Assembly (NCBI GenBank): GCA_017551765.1
Contig: JAFZKV010000029.1
Span: forward strand, 1-37,405
Direction: 5' to 3'
DNA: 37,405 nucleotides
Source of the DNA: Bacteroidales bacterium
Lineage (GTDB): Bacteria; Bacteroidota; Bacteroidia; Bacteroidales; P3
This document shows, in pieces, positions 7,005 to 13,913 of the stretch (its first letter is position 1; each line of letters opens with the position of its first letter). The translations under genes and the position numbers were made by a program. The notes below the pieces were generated by a model. That model saw only the letters and a program-made list of their open reading frames with translations. It was not told the origin of the DNA and did no database searches.

Positions 7005-7007
7005 GCG

Positions 7008-8789
7008 CTACGCCAGCACGGCCTGCCGCTCGTCGTCGTCCCAATAGGTCATGTTGCGGAAGGGATTGACGTCGTCTTTGTCGCGCGAGGCTTTCTTCTG
7101 CTGTTCGATATAATTCAGGATGTCTGCGTATTGCGCACGGTAATGCGCCCAGAGGTTGTCGTCCAGCTGGTCGACTCCGGCCAACTCGCAAAGCACGCCA
7201 TAGGCATGGGCGGCGCGCTGGGCGGGATAGGCCTGCCAGAGGGTGTCTATGCGGTCGTGCAGTTGCTGCCAGCTGCCGATGGCGCCGTTCTCCACGTCGG
7301 CAATCAGCTGCTCCATGTCAGGCTTGGCCACCAGCTGGCCGCCGATGTTAACCCACTCCTTCTCATACCGTCCACCGGCCACCGGCCACTTACCACCCTC
7401 CAACGTCTTCATGGCGTAGAAGACCAGCATCTCCTCATAGGCCTTCAAGCCCTCCTTTGCTTTGAGGATTACCGTGCGACGCTTGCCTTTCTCCATACCG
7501 TCGGCGTAGACGGTGCCGTCAGAAACTTTCATCCATCCGCGCAGCAACTCCATGCCATGCAGTATCTCCTCGGCGGTGTCGGGAGCCAGGTTGTCGAACT
7601 CGATGTGCTGGGCCTTGAGCTTGCGCTTGTCGCGCTTGGCGAACTTCTTGCTGTTGCGGTCCATGGCGTACATGTTGTACATCCACCAATAGGCGGGCAT
7701 CACCTCGAGCTGGTCCTTGGCGGTGTTGTTGTTCACTAAGGCGAAGGGCAGCTTGATGTCGAGCTCGGCGGGGTAGTCGGCTTTGGCCAGCAGGCAATAG
7801 GAGGCAAAGCGGCTCGAGTGCTTGAACGAACAGCAGAGGCCTGGCCAGAAACCACGTCCGGCGGCAATCTCGTTGTCGGCCGTGCGGCTGTTGTGGTTAC
7901 TGCCAATGGTGCCGCCAGCGGCGATGTTGCTTTGGCCCATAATGAGGCCGGCGATGAGGAACGAGTTGTTGTGGTGCTGTTCGTGGGCAGGGAAGATGAT
8001 GCTGTTGCCCACCTCGCAGCGTGCCAGGGTGCTGTTGTCGCCCACCACGGTGTCGTTGAGGCGCAGGCCGAACTCCAGGTGCACGTGCTCACCCAGCAGG
8101 AAGCGCACGGCGATGACGCCATACTCCAGCGTGCAACCATAGCCCACCACACCGTCGCTCAGCACGATGCAGCTGTCCACAACGGTACGGTCGCTCTCGG
8201 ACGAGCGCAGGATGACGTTGTGCAGACTTTTGGTGTTCTTGACTATGCAATAGTCCCCCACCCTTCCGTAGCGGCCCTCGTCGGTGCCGAGAAGGTCGTA
8301 GGTGAATTGCTCCAACTTGTCCATCAGCCCCTTGTGGCCACGATAACGCGCCCAGAGGTAGGCGTCGCCGATGGTCATGCCGCCGAACGGCAGTATGCGG
8401 CGGCCGCCGTTCTCGTTCATGGGCTCCAGCCAGACGGCTTTTTGCGGGTCGGCGTTGCAGGTCATCTCGTCGATGTTGAAGAGCATCACATTGTTGCCGA
8501 CCGTATAGCCACTGAGCATGCGCACATTGTGGATGGCGGGATGGTCGCCAACGGTGGTGTTGCAAAGCGTGGAATTGAAAATGCCTTCACGCAGCGAGAG
8601 GTCACCTTCGATGTGGCGTTCGGCGGCAATGGCGCCAAGAGAGACAGCACCCTCAAAGGTGCTGTCTCTCACACATTCAGTGCAGAAAGGCTCGCTGACG
8701 CGCACGGCGCCCCAATCCTCGGCACTGTTGCCTTGCCGTTCCAACCGCTCAATCTCGCCCGTTGTAAGGTTGCGATATTGGGGGTTCAT
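7008..8789 (-). CDS. DUF4954 family left-handed beta-helix protein
   Basis: A 593-residue protein with hexapeptide-like repeats through the middle (DDGVVGYGC-type blocks, VVGDNSTLARCEVGNSII, IAAGGTIGSNHNSR), indicating a left-handed parallel beta-helix as in nucleotide-sugar pyrophosphorylases and acyltransferases. The overall sequence matches the Bacteroidetes DUF4954 family, whose reaction is not known to me. The C-terminal 200 residues are helical (LKAKEGLKAYEEMLVFYAMK). It begins 5 nt downstream of nagB and is surely co-transcribed, which suggests a role in amino-sugar or cell-envelope precursor metabolism (inference). A 13-bp perfect inverted repeat lies inside the gene at 8639-8670. Confidence 0.85.
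   Translation of the reverse strand: MNPQYRNLTTGEIERLERQGNSAEDWGAVRVSEPFCTECVRDSTFEGAVSLGAIAAERHIEGDLSLREGIFNSTLCNTTVGDHPAIHNVRMLSGYTVGNNVMLFNIDEMTCNADPQKAVWLEPMNENGGRRILPFGGMTIGDAYLWARYRGHKGLMDKLEQFTYDLLGTDEGRYGRVGDYCIVKNTKSLHNVILRSSESDRTVVDSCIVLSDGVVGYGCTLEYGVIAVRFLLGEHVHLEFGLRLNDTVVGDNSTLARCEVGNSIIFPAHEQHHNNSFLIAGLIMGQSNIAAGGTIGSNHNSRTADNEIAAGRGFWPGLCCSFKHSSRFASYCLLAKADYPAELDIKLPFALVNNNTAKDQLEVMPAYWWMYNMYAMDRNSKKFAKRDKRKLKAQHIEFDNLAPDTAEEILHGMELLRGWMKVSDGTVYADGMEKGKRRTVILKAKEGLKAYEEMLVFYAMKTLEGGKWPVAGGRYEKEWVNIGGQLVAKPDMEQLIADVENGAIGSWQQLHDRIDTLWQAYPAQRAAHAYGVLCELAGVDQLDDNLWAHYRAQYADILNYIEQQKKASRDKDDVNPFRNMTYWDDDERQAVLA
8639..8670. other. Perfect 13-bp inverted repeat inside the DUF4954 gene
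   Basis: Arms GAGAGACAGCACC and its complement surround a 6-nt loop. On the mRNA it would form a very stable hairpin about 120 nt after the start codon. No T tract follows, so it is not a classical terminator. Confidence 0.7.
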
Positions 8790-8794
8790 GGCTG

Positions 8795-9616
8795 TTATTT
8801 ATAAAGGTTAACGTATTCAGCGATGCTTCCTTCGATGCGCTGCTTGTCCTTGAAGTAGTCGTAGGTGCTCATCTTCAGCTCGACAGTGGCTTCCTCGTCG
8901 CAGACGACGGTAGCATGCGGATGCATCTGCAACATGCTGCTGGTCCACATGTGGTTCACACCGTTCTCAATCATGTGGTGCAACGCACGGGCTTTCTTGG
9001 GACCGTTGCAGAGAATCAGCACCTCGCGGGCATCCATCACGGTGCCCACGCCGACGGTGAGGGCCTGTTTGGGCACCTTGCTCTCGTCGTTGTCGAAGAA
9101 GCGGCAGTTGGCCTGGATGGTGTTGGTGGTGAGGGTCTTTACTCTTGTGCGGCTGGCCAGCGACGAACCGGGCTCGTTGAAAGCAATGTGGCCGTCGGGA
9201 CCCACGCCGCCCATAAAGAGGTCCACGCCGCCGGCAGCGGCAATCATCTCCTCATAGTGGGCGCACTCGGCCTTCAGGTCTTTGGCGTTGCCGTCGAGGA
9301 TATGGACATTTTCCTTCTTGATGTCGATGTGGTTGAAGAAGTTGTTCCACATGAAGCTGTGATAGCTCTCGGGGTGGTTGACGTCGAGATTGACATACTC
9401 GTCCATGTTGAAAGTCACCACATTCTGGAAGCTCAACACGCCTTGCTTGTTCAGCTTCGCCAAGTGCTGGTAGAGCCCGAGGGGCGAACTACCGGTGGGG
9501 CAACCAAGCACAAAAGGATGCTCCGCCGTGGGTTTGAAATCAATGATTTTCTTGGCCACATAGTTAGCAGCCCAGATCGACATTTCGTCGTAATCCTTTG
9601 TAATGATAACGCGCAT
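8795..9616 (-). CDS. nagB: Glucosamine-6-phosphate deaminase
   Basis: Cytosolic enzyme converting glucosamine-6-phosphate to fructose-6-phosphate and ammonia, the last step of amino-sugar use. The 273-residue protein keeps the Escherichia coli catalytic positions: D72 in NMDEY, and D141, H143 and E148 in GGVGPDGHIAFNEPGSS. PTGSSPLG near residue 40 binds phosphate. It is first in a two-gene operon with the DUF4954 gene. A promoter lies at 9695-9726, giving a leader of about 70 nt. That leader contains a run of nine C on the coding strand (9621-9629), at the position where a ribosome site would be. Confidence 0.96.
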   Translation of the reverse strand: MRVIITKDYDEMSIWAANYVAKKIIDFKPTAEHPFVLGCPTGSSPLGLYQHLAKLNKQGVLSFQNVVTFNMDEYVNLDVNHPESYHSFMWNNFFNHIDIKKENVHILDGNAKDLKAECAHYEEMIAAAGGVDLFMGGVGPDGHIAFNEPGSSLASRTRVKTLTTNTIQANCRFFDNDESKVPKQALTVGVGTVMDAREVLILCNGPKKARALHHMIENGVNHMWTSSMLQMHPHATVVCDEEATVELKMSTYDYFKDKQRIEGSIAEYVNLYK

Positions 9617-9620
9617 ATTA

Positions 9621-9629
9621 GGGGGGGGG
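9621..9629. repeat. Homopolymer G9/C9 tract in the nagB leader
   Basis: Nine consecutive G on +, C on the nagB mRNA, 4 nt before the nagB start codon. Tracts of this length are prone to slippage. Confidence 0.8.
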
Positions 9630-9694
9630 TATTAAATTGGTTATTAATAAATTACAATAGATATATGTTGGTGTATGTCTTTATTTTCAATAGT

Positions 9695-9726
9695 GCAAAG
9701 TTACATAAATTTTGTAAACCGCCAAA
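9695..9726 (-). promoter_or_regulatory. Bacteroidetes promoter for nagB
   Basis: On the minus strand TTTG (9723-9726) and TAACTTTGC (9695-9703) are separated by 19 nt, close to the consensus. Confidence 0.75.
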
Positions 9727-9733
9727 TTTTTTT

Positions 9734-11272
9734 TCATTGCCCCCAACTGTCGCGGTCCAATGAACGGTAGGTGATAGCCTCCTGCAAATGTAGGGGTTTT
9801 ATCTCGCGGTTGGCCTCCAGGTCGGCGATGGTGCGAGCCACACGCAGGATACGGTCATAAGCGCGAGCGCTAAGACCGAGGCGGTTCATGGCCTGCTCCA
9901 TGATATTGCGGCACTCGTCGGTGAGAACGCAATACTGACGGGTTTGCTTGCTGTTCATCTGCGCATTGCAATGCACTCCCTGACAACCTTTGAATCGCTC
10001 CGTCTGGATAGCCCTCGCCGCCAGCACTCTTTCCCGTATCACGGCGCTGCTCTCGGCCTTCGTATCCTTGTTCAGCTGACTGACCGGCACCGGCGTCACC
10101 TCGATATGCAAGTCGATGCGGTCCATCAGAGGGCCGCTCACTTTGTTGAGGTAGCGTTTCACTGCTCCTGGGGGGCAGGTACATTCAATAGTGGGGTGGT
10201 TGTAGTAGCCGCAAGGGCAAGGGTTCATGGCGGCGATAAGCATAAACGAGGCAGGATATTCAATCGTCATCTTGGCGCGGCTGATGGTCACGCGGCGCTC
10301 TTCCATAGGTTGCCTAAGTACCTCCAACACGGTTCTCTTGAATTCTGGCAACTCGTCGAGGAACAACACTCCATTATGGGCCAACGATATCTCGCCTGGC
10401 CTTGGATTGACGCCCCCACCGACCAAGGCAACATCCGAAACCGTATGGTGGGGTGCACGGAAGGGCCTTACCGCTATCAGCGAGTCCTCTTTGCGCATAA
10501 GGCCCGCCACGCTGTGTATCTGGGTTGTTTCGAGGCTTTCGCTGAGCGTCAGCGGCGGCAGGATGCTGGGCATACGTTTGGCCAGCATTGACTTGCCGCT
10601 GCCCGGAGGGCCTATCATGATGGCGTTGTGACCGCCGGCGGCGGCAATCTCCAAGCAACGTTTCACACTCTCCTGCCCTTTCACATCGGCAAAGTCATAT
10701 TCGTAGTGGCTCAGCGAGTTGGCAAACTCGGCGCGGGTGTCGACAATGGTTTGTTCAATGGGCTTCTCACCGTTCAAGAAATCGGCCACTTCCTTCAAGG
10801 TATGTGCCCCATAGACTTCCAGGTTGTTGACGATAGCCGCCTCTCGCGCGTTTTCCGCCGGCACGATAATGCCTTTGCACTTGCGACTGCGGGCTTCGAT
10901 GGCGATGGGCAGCACACCTTTGATAGGACGCAAAGAGCCGTCCAGGCCCAGCTCACCCATGATGACATACCGCTCGAAGGCGTCGGGGTTGACCGCACCG
11001 ATGGCACCCAAGATCCCCACAGCGATGGTGAGGTCGTATGCGGTGCCTTCTTTCTTCAAGTCAGCGGGGGCAAGGTTAACAATGATACGCTTGCCGGGGA
11101 TGCGGAAGCCCGACTCCTCGAAAGCCGACGAGATACGTTGTGCGCTCTCTTTCACGGCATTGTCGGGCAGGCCTACCATAAAGAAGCCCACACCGTCACC
11201 GACACTCACCTCCACGGTGACACTCAACGCATTGACACCAATTATCGCACTCCCGTATGTCTTTACCAGCAT
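9734..11272 (-). CDS. comM: YifB/ComM-family Mg-chelatase-like AAA+ ATPase
   Basis: A 512-residue protein. The N-terminal Lon-protease-like ChlI domain (1-165; MLVKTYGSAIIGVNALSV, VNLAPADLKKEG) is followed by the AAA+ Mg-chelatase core with Walker A GPPGSGKS (221-228), Walker B GVLFLDELPEF and a sensor motif AMNPCPCGYY. ComM is a hexameric helicase that extends branch migration during natural transformation. The start at 11272 is chosen because the family begins MLVKTYGS and because the promoter at 11297-11328 predicts a transcript starting near 11291. The longer frame would start at or ahead of the transcript. The gene is single and follows the sigma factor gene on the same strand. Confidence 0.92.
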   Translation of the reverse strand: MLVKTYGSAIIGVNALSVTVEVSVGDGVGFFMVGLPDNAVKESAQRISSAFEESGFRIPGKRIIVNLAPADLKKEGTAYDLTIAVGILGAIGAVNPDAFERYVIMGELGLDGSLRPIKGVLPIAIEARSRKCKGIIVPAENAREAAIVNNLEVYGAHTLKEVADFLNGEKPIEQTIVDTRAEFANSLSHYEYDFADVKGQESVKRCLEIAAAGGHNAIMIGPPGSGKSMLAKRMPSILPPLTLSESLETTQIHSVAGLMRKEDSLIAVRPFRAPHHTVSDVALVGGGVNPRPGEISLAHNGVLFLDELPEFKRTVLEVLRQPMEERRVTISRAKMTIEYPASFMLIAAMNPCPCGYYNHPTIECTCPPGAVKRYLNKVSGPLMDRIDLHIEVTPVPVSQLNKDTKAESSAVIRERVLAARAIQTERFKGCQGVHCNAQMNSKQTRQYCVLTDECRNIMEQAMNRLGLSARAYDRILRVARTIADLEANREIKPLHLQEAITYRSLDRDSWGQ

Positions 11273-11296
11273 AGTTAATTCAGTTAAAATCAAATT

Positions 11297-11328
11297 GCAA
11301 AAATAGCGAAAATAATCGGATTGGCAAA
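11297..11328 (-). promoter_or_regulatory. Bacteroidetes promoter for comM
   Basis: Minus-strand TTTG (11325-11328) and TATTTTTGC (11297-11305) are 19 nt apart. Confidence 0.75.
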
Positions 11329-11354
11329 ATTATTTTAGTTACCCATTGAAGATT

Positions 11355-12242
11355 TCACACGACAAGGAGTCGGTTGAGGCGCGTCCAAAAGACAGCAATG
11401 GAGGGAGCGAGGGAATAAACCGTTTCTGCCTCGTGGAGCATGTAGCCTGTAGCAGTGAGGTACTCCCGACGCAGTTGCTTGACAGCATCGGCACGGCTCA
11501 GAGTGTCGAGTGTTTGTCCATAATAGAGCATTAGCGTGGGGTAGAGATGGATAAAGTCGTCGTGGATGCGTTGCGCCATCTGCTGGTGCGGAGCATCTAT
11601 CGGGAGACGCTCGCCCTGCAGCAGCAGGGTACGGTAATTCGCGAGGCGGCACTTCATGCGATGGACACTCACACGATAAGAGATATCCGTCATCCCGAGG
11701 GCGCGGGCCACCTCATCGTTGGGCATCGCCTGTTGCTTGTTGAGCATCGTCAGCAGCGAGCGCAAGAAAATGAAGCGGCTGCGAGGATAAAACACCTGAT
11801 GGGCATAGGCGATAAGGTGGGAGGCGATTTTGAGTTTCTGCTCGTCTGCCATTACCGATGAAGGCTCTTCTGTTTCTGCAATATTCTCGGTGGCCAATCC
11901 CGTGCAATATATTTGCCCTTCGGCTTCGGCACGCACACTGATGTAGTTGCGGAAAGTGCTTACCATCCATGCCTCGAAGACCTCTTTCTTGCGGATACGA
12001 TGGAGCGACTGGTAGGGGGTGCAGTTACGGCCATTTTTGCCTTCTCGCAGATATAGGAAGAAATCTTCCAGTACATCCTCGAATTCATCCATCAACAGAC
12101 TTTCGTACACCTCGAACTTTTTCCTCAACAGCCCATTCATCTTCTCATGCAACAGATAATACATCGCCTCGTCCGCCCGCGCATCACCCGCGAGGATAAT
12201 GTCGACAAATTCGGAAATAGCATATGTGGCGGCGTCTTTCAT
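11355..12242 (-). CDS. Sigma-70-like (ECF-type) RNA polymerase sigma factor
   Basis: A 295-residue protein. The region DEFEDVLEDFFLYLREG through AWMVSTFRNYISVRAE (about 50-105) resembles sigma region 2. The segment MPNDEVARALGMTDISYRVSVHRMKCRL (about 172-200, quoted in parts: ALGMTDISYRVSVHRMKC) is a helix-turn-helix like sigma region 4. The remaining 95 residues are an unrecognised C-terminal extension. The family assignment rests on this two-domain pattern and is moderate. It is third in a tight operon, starting 1 nt after the yraN stop, which follows sodB by 1 nt. No anti-sigma gene is adjacent. An alternative is another HTH regulator. Confidence 0.65.
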   Translation of the reverse strand: MKDAATYAISEFVDIILAGDARADEAMYYLLHEKMNGLLRKKFEVYESLLMDEFEDVLEDFFLYLREGKNGRNCTPYQSLHRIRKKEVFEAWMVSTFRNYISVRAEAEGQIYCTGLATENIAETEEPSSVMADEQKLKIASHLIAYAHQVFYPRSRFIFLRSLLTMLNKQQAMPNDEVARALGMTDISYRVSVHRMKCRLANYRTLLLQGERLPIDAPHQQMAQRIHDDFIHLYPTLMLYYGQTLDTLSRADAVKQLRREYLTATGYMLHEAETVYSLAPSIAVFWTRLNRLLVV

Positions 12243-12243
12243 A

Positions 12244-12663
12244 TCAGAAACTCATCACGTTGTAAGCGTTTTTGAGATGCTTGATTTCAGTGCCATTGTT
12301 GTTGGAAATAATTGAGACGATGTCGAATCGAACATTCTCCTTGCGGTTGTGTGTTTTGACGTATTCGTTGGCCAAGCGGATAAGTGATAAGCGCTTCTTG
12401 TGATCCACAGCATCCTCTGGCTGCAAAATAGTGTCATAGGCACGGCTTTTCACCTCCACGATGACCAGCTCGTCCTTGTCCAGCGCAATCAAGTCAATCT
12501 CCAGATGTCCTCGGCGGTAATTGTGTTCGAGGATGATATAACCTTGGTCGACAAGGTATTTCGCAGCCATTTGCTCACCCATCTTGCCAAACTCCAACGA
12601 CTCCCTTCGCTCGTCTTGCGTGCGAGGATTCTCATGATGGGTGGGAAACTTCAGTAAGGCCAT
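12244..12663 (-). CDS. YraN/UPF0102 family endonuclease-fold protein
   Basis: A 139-residue protein with the UPF0102 pattern: FGKMGEQMAAKYLVDQGYII, then the nuclease-fold motif HLEIDLIALDKDELVIVEVKSR (E-I-D-L...V-E-V-K) and VDHKKRLSLIRLANEY. The PD-(D/E)XK-like core suggests Holliday-junction-resolvase-like activity, but the function is not established. The start immediately follows the sodB stop (1 nt). A later start at the FGKMGEQ Met is possible. Confidence 0.88.
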   Translation of the reverse strand: MALLKFPTHHENPRTQDERRESLEFGKMGEQMAAKYLVDQGYIILEHNYRRGHLEIDLIALDKDELVIVEVKSRAYDTILQPEDAVDHKKRLSLIRLANEYVKTHNRKENVRFDIVSIISNNNGTEIKHLKNAYNVMSF

Positions 12664-12664
12664 G

Positions 12665-13255
12665 TTACAGGCGGCTTTCTACCACCTGCCAGTCAACAAT
12701 CTGCCAAAGGGCGGCGAGGTGGTCGGCGCGACGGTTCTGGTAGTCGAGGTAGTAGGCATGCTCCCACACGTCGAAAGTCAGCAGGGGATTCAAGCCCATG
12801 GTGACGGGATTTTCGGCGTTCTTCTGCTGCGTGATGACCAGCTTGCCGTCTTTGTCGGCCGAGAGCCATACCCAACCGCTGCCAAAGAGCGTCGTGCCCT
12901 TCTGCTCGAATTCTTTCTTGAAAGCCTCCACACTGCCGAAATCGCGCTCCAGCAGTACCTTCATCTTCTCGCCCATCGGACGCGGGCTGTTAGAGAACTG
13001 CTCAAAATACAGCGCGTGATTCAACACCTGTCCAGCGTTGTTAAACATACCACCTTCGGATTTCTTCACCACCTCTGTTAGTGGCAGGTTCTCCAATCCG
13101 CTGCCAGGCAGCAGCTTATTGAGGTTGTCGACATAAGCTTTTAGGTGCTTCCCGTGGTGGAAACCGAGCGTCTCCTTGCTGATGACATCACCCAAGTTGT
13201 CATATCCCAGCGTGGGCATTGCAAATTGTCCGTTTACAGGCATCAAGTCCTTCAT
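12665..13255 (-). CDS. sodB: Superoxide dismutase, Fe/Mn family
   Basis: A 196-residue cytosolic enzyme that dismutates superoxide. Metal-ligand and fold motifs are present: FHHGKHLKAYVDNLN, NHALYFEQF, and DVWEHAYYLDYQNRR near the C-terminus (Asp and His ligands). The length is normal. It is first in the sodB-yraN-sigma operon, with its own promoter at 13286-13317 lying between it and the end of the defence operon. Confidence 0.95.
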   Translation of the reverse strand: MKDLMPVNGQFAMPTLGYDNLGDVISKETLGFHHGKHLKAYVDNLNKLLPGSGLENLPLTEVVKKSEGGMFNNAGQVLNHALYFEQFSNSPRPMGEKMKVLLERDFGSVEAFKKEFEQKGTTLFGSGWVWLSADKDGKLVITQQKNAENPVTMGLNPLLTFDVWEHAYYLDYQNRRADHLAALWQIVDWQVVESRL

Positions 13256-13285
13256 AGTCCTAATTTTATGTTAATAATTCAAAGT

Positions 13286-13317
13286 GCAAAGATACACACT
13301 TTTCCCCATTCGACAAA
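13286..13317 (-). promoter_or_regulatory. Bacteroidetes promoter for sodB
   Basis: Minus-strand TTTG (13314-13317) and TATCTTTGC (13286-13294) with 19-nt spacing; about 30 nt upstream of the sodB start. Confidence 0.8.
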
Positions 13318-13349
13318 ATATTTATGCAAATGCTCCAATATCATCTGCC

Positions 13350-13913
13350 TTATTCTGTAGTACCCTCTGCGGCCATGGGGAGTGGGGTGTCCTCTTCCGT
13401 GGAGTAGGGAATGGGTGTATGGTGCTTGTATAGCGACAGCATATTTTCATTTAAAAGCAACTCCACTTCGCGCATGGTGTGTTCAATGCGTTTTGGCGTC
13501 AGCTGGCACTCCCAAATGACGACGACATTCCAGCCGTTCTCCTGCAGCAGACGGTAGTTCTCTTGGTCACGCACCTGGTTCCTTTGTATCTTCTTCACCC
13601 AGAACTCACGGTTCGTCGTCGGAATCTTGCAGCAACTTGAGTCCTGCAACAATTCTTCATTCTTAATTCTTAATTTTTCATTGTGCGCTTCGCGCACCCC
13701 GTGCCCGTGCCAGAAGCACCCATTCACGAATATCGCCGTCCTATAGGACCGCATCACGATGTCCGGCTTCCCCGGCACCGACTTGACATTCAACCTATAC
13801 CGATACCCGTGGCTCCACAGCCACTTCCGCACCTTCACCTCCGGCTTCGTCCCCTTCGAATGAATCTGCGCCATGCAGCGGTGCCGCTGCTCCGGTGTCA
13901 TCGTGTCGGTCAT
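13350..13913 (-). CDS. vsr: Very short patch repair (Vsr) endonuclease with an internal insertion
   Basis: A 187-residue nuclease that nicks DNA at T:G mismatches left by deamination of 5-methylcytosine. Motifs: MTPEQRHRCMAQIHSKGTKPE, catalytic Asp51 in PGKPDIVM, CFWHGH (66-71, Zn/active-site His), TNREFWVKKI and VVIWEC. Between HGH and TNREFW there are about 28 residues where relatives have about 10. The extra stretch (about 72-93) is encoded by AT-rich repeat-like DNA. It is the last gene of the defence block, overlapping the DUF2357 nuclease gene by 4 nt (ATGA). It fits the two 5mC methyltransferases upstream. Activity with the insert is uncertain. Confidence 0.88.
   Translation of the reverse strand: MTDTMTPEQRHRCMAQIHSKGTKPEVKVRKWLWSHGYRYRLNVKSVPGKPDIVMRSYRTAIFVNGCFWHGHGVREAHNEKLRIKNEELLQDSSCCKIPTTNREFWVKKIQRNQVRDQENYRLLQENGWNVVVIWECQLTPKRIEHTMREVELLLNENMLSLYKHHTPIPYSTEEDTPLPMAAEGTTE
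13632..13700 (-). repeat. AT-rich repeat-like insert inside vsr
   Basis: On the coding strand this is a small GC hairpin (GTGCGCGAAGCGCAC) followed by an AT-rich tandem motif (AATTAAGAATTAAGAATG and similar). It translates in frame as the HNEKLRIKNEELLQ segment. Composition and repetition differ sharply from the surrounding vsr sequence. Confidence 0.6.
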
